Assembly: GCF_022376445.1 (NCBI RefSeq)
Contig: NW_025954980.1
Coordinates: 421,093-485,092, forward strand
Source: Fomitopsis serialis
Taxonomy: Eukaryota > Basidiomycota > Agaricomycetes > Polyporales > Fomitopsidaceae
DNA: 64,000 nucleotides
Direction: 5' to 3'
The notes below the pieces were generated by a model. The model saw nothing but the letters and a program-made list of their open reading frames with translations, had not been told where the DNA came from and ran no database searches. Below are positions 62,975 through 64,000 of this stretch, piece by piece. The first letter of the stretch is position 1; every line of letters starts with the position of its first letter. The position numbers and the translations under genes are program-made.

Positions 62975-64000
62975 GGTCGAGTAGGGATAACGACACGATA
63001 TGTTGGCAAGCTTCAGCGCGGGGAATGGTCTCCATCCATCATACTAGGTATGTTATATGTACCGACGCAGCGCGCGCGCGTGTGTACGTGTAGTCAAGTC
63101 GTGGTTCGATGGCCTTGCGTCCTGCAATGAGTAGCCACGTCAGTGCTGCCACTATCAATACTCTGCTGTGACGTGCCGTCTTGAACGCGCGATACACGTC
63201 AGCTACCACCATGATGGTCACAGCGTACGATTCGTCCGACGCGACGCCTGCATGCGCTAATAAGGTATCCAGAGCGCGTACGCGGGATGAGAAGTTGATA
63301 CATAGACTTGACACAGACCAGACCTGAGGGGGAGCGACGTGAGTCGAGACTCGAGGACGAGGACGAGTCGACGCCACTTGAAGTTGACAGAGTCACATGC
63401 ACCGTCGGGAATTCCCATTCGTGGACAGGAATGAGTCGGACTAGCGCCGACATCTGTCTTGCGCAATATCGCGCATTCCTCCGCCATGTGTTAGTACTAT
63501 CCGCTATATACATTAATAGAGCGACCGTAGTCGGAAAATACTGTGATACCCTTCTCCATCACCATGCATTTTCAAGATGTTTGCGCTCAACTTGAACCTT
63601 TGCTTCAAGTTGCAATTAACTGAATACAGACAGCTTCTGTTCTGCCAGCTGCCTACCTCTGCCTAGAACCGGGCGGGAAGTCAACTAACAAAGAAGCATC
63701 GAAGATGTTCTAACCGAAGTATTGAAACGATGCACGTCGTCGACACTCCGATCGCCCGCTGCCAATCCCAGTCACGGTGCTTCTATTCGAGTTTTCGGTA
63801 CGCCATAATCCGGCTCCGACACCTACGCGCATACATATATAAGGAGATCGCTGCTACCCAACTGCAACCTCGTCGTGTCCCCGCTGGCACGCTCTCTCTC
63901 AGACTAGTTCAAGTAGATTCGACCGAACAGTATGCAAGAGCAGTATGCCGGGACAGAGGGTCGTCAAAGCACGTCTCCTAAGGATCCGCAAGTTGCGTGC
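62975..64000. other. Upstream region of the Hsp70 paralogue; no gene seen
   Basis: An alternating purine-pyrimidine run, (CG)n followed by TGTGTACGTG, lies at 63068-63090. It contains TACGTG (63085-63090), a UPR-type ACGTG core about 110 nt above the Hsp70 start. Beyond it no supported gene was found to the window end. Confidence 0.4.

Overview
The window is nuclear DNA of a filamentous basidiomycete, most likely an Agaricomycete. Genes lie close together on both strands. Most introns are about 50-60 nt with GT-AG ends. The ER chaperone ends in HDEL, and a cerato-platanin and a TPR-CHAT protein of the kind expanded in mushroom-forming fungi are present. No rRNA, tRNA, CRISPR array or recognisable transposon coding sequence was seen.

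Layout, left to right: partial NHP6 (-), OSBP/Osh4-like lipid-transfer protein (+), cytosolic leucyl-tRNA synthetase (-), ERCC6L2-like SNF2 ATPase (+), METTL14/Kar4-like MT-A70 protein (-), BiP/Kar2 (-), nucleoporin Nup192 (+), SFT2 (-), a divergent pair of a TIM-barrel protein (-) and a Tm-1-like protein (+), UBE2G1-like E2 (-), RNA polymerase III subunit RPC2 (+), Ubc7/UBE2G2 (+), D-arabinono-1,4-lactone oxidase (-), a 5.8 kb stretch with no recognisable gene, a Cbp6-like mitochondrial protein (+), Noc2 (-), cerato-platanin (+), a TPR-CHAT protein (+) and a divergent BiP paralogue (-).

Several genes share a theme. BiP, the BiP paralogue and the ERAD-type E2 Ubc7 concern ER protein quality control; SFT2 and the OSBP concern membrane traffic. 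LeuRS, RPC2, Noc2, Nup192 and the MT-A70 protein are core information-processing genes. The Tm-1-like and TIM-barrel genes are the two halves of what is one protein in plants, here transcribed from a shared 294 bp promoter.

The most unusual stretch is 56-63 kb. The TPR-CHAT gene is almost free of CpG (about four CpG in 3.1 kb) while everything around it is CpG-rich. It lies tail-to-tail, 167 bp away, with a BiP paralogue that has lost the HDEL exon and several ATPase residues.

Many conserved exons are interrupted by single missing bases, mostly in short homopolymers. Where I could follow a whole gene (LeuRS, BiP, Tm-1-like, Ubc7), adding back one base at each such site gives an exact multiple of three. 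I read these as consensus errors of a long-read assembly rather than pseudogenes, and I annotate the genes as functional.
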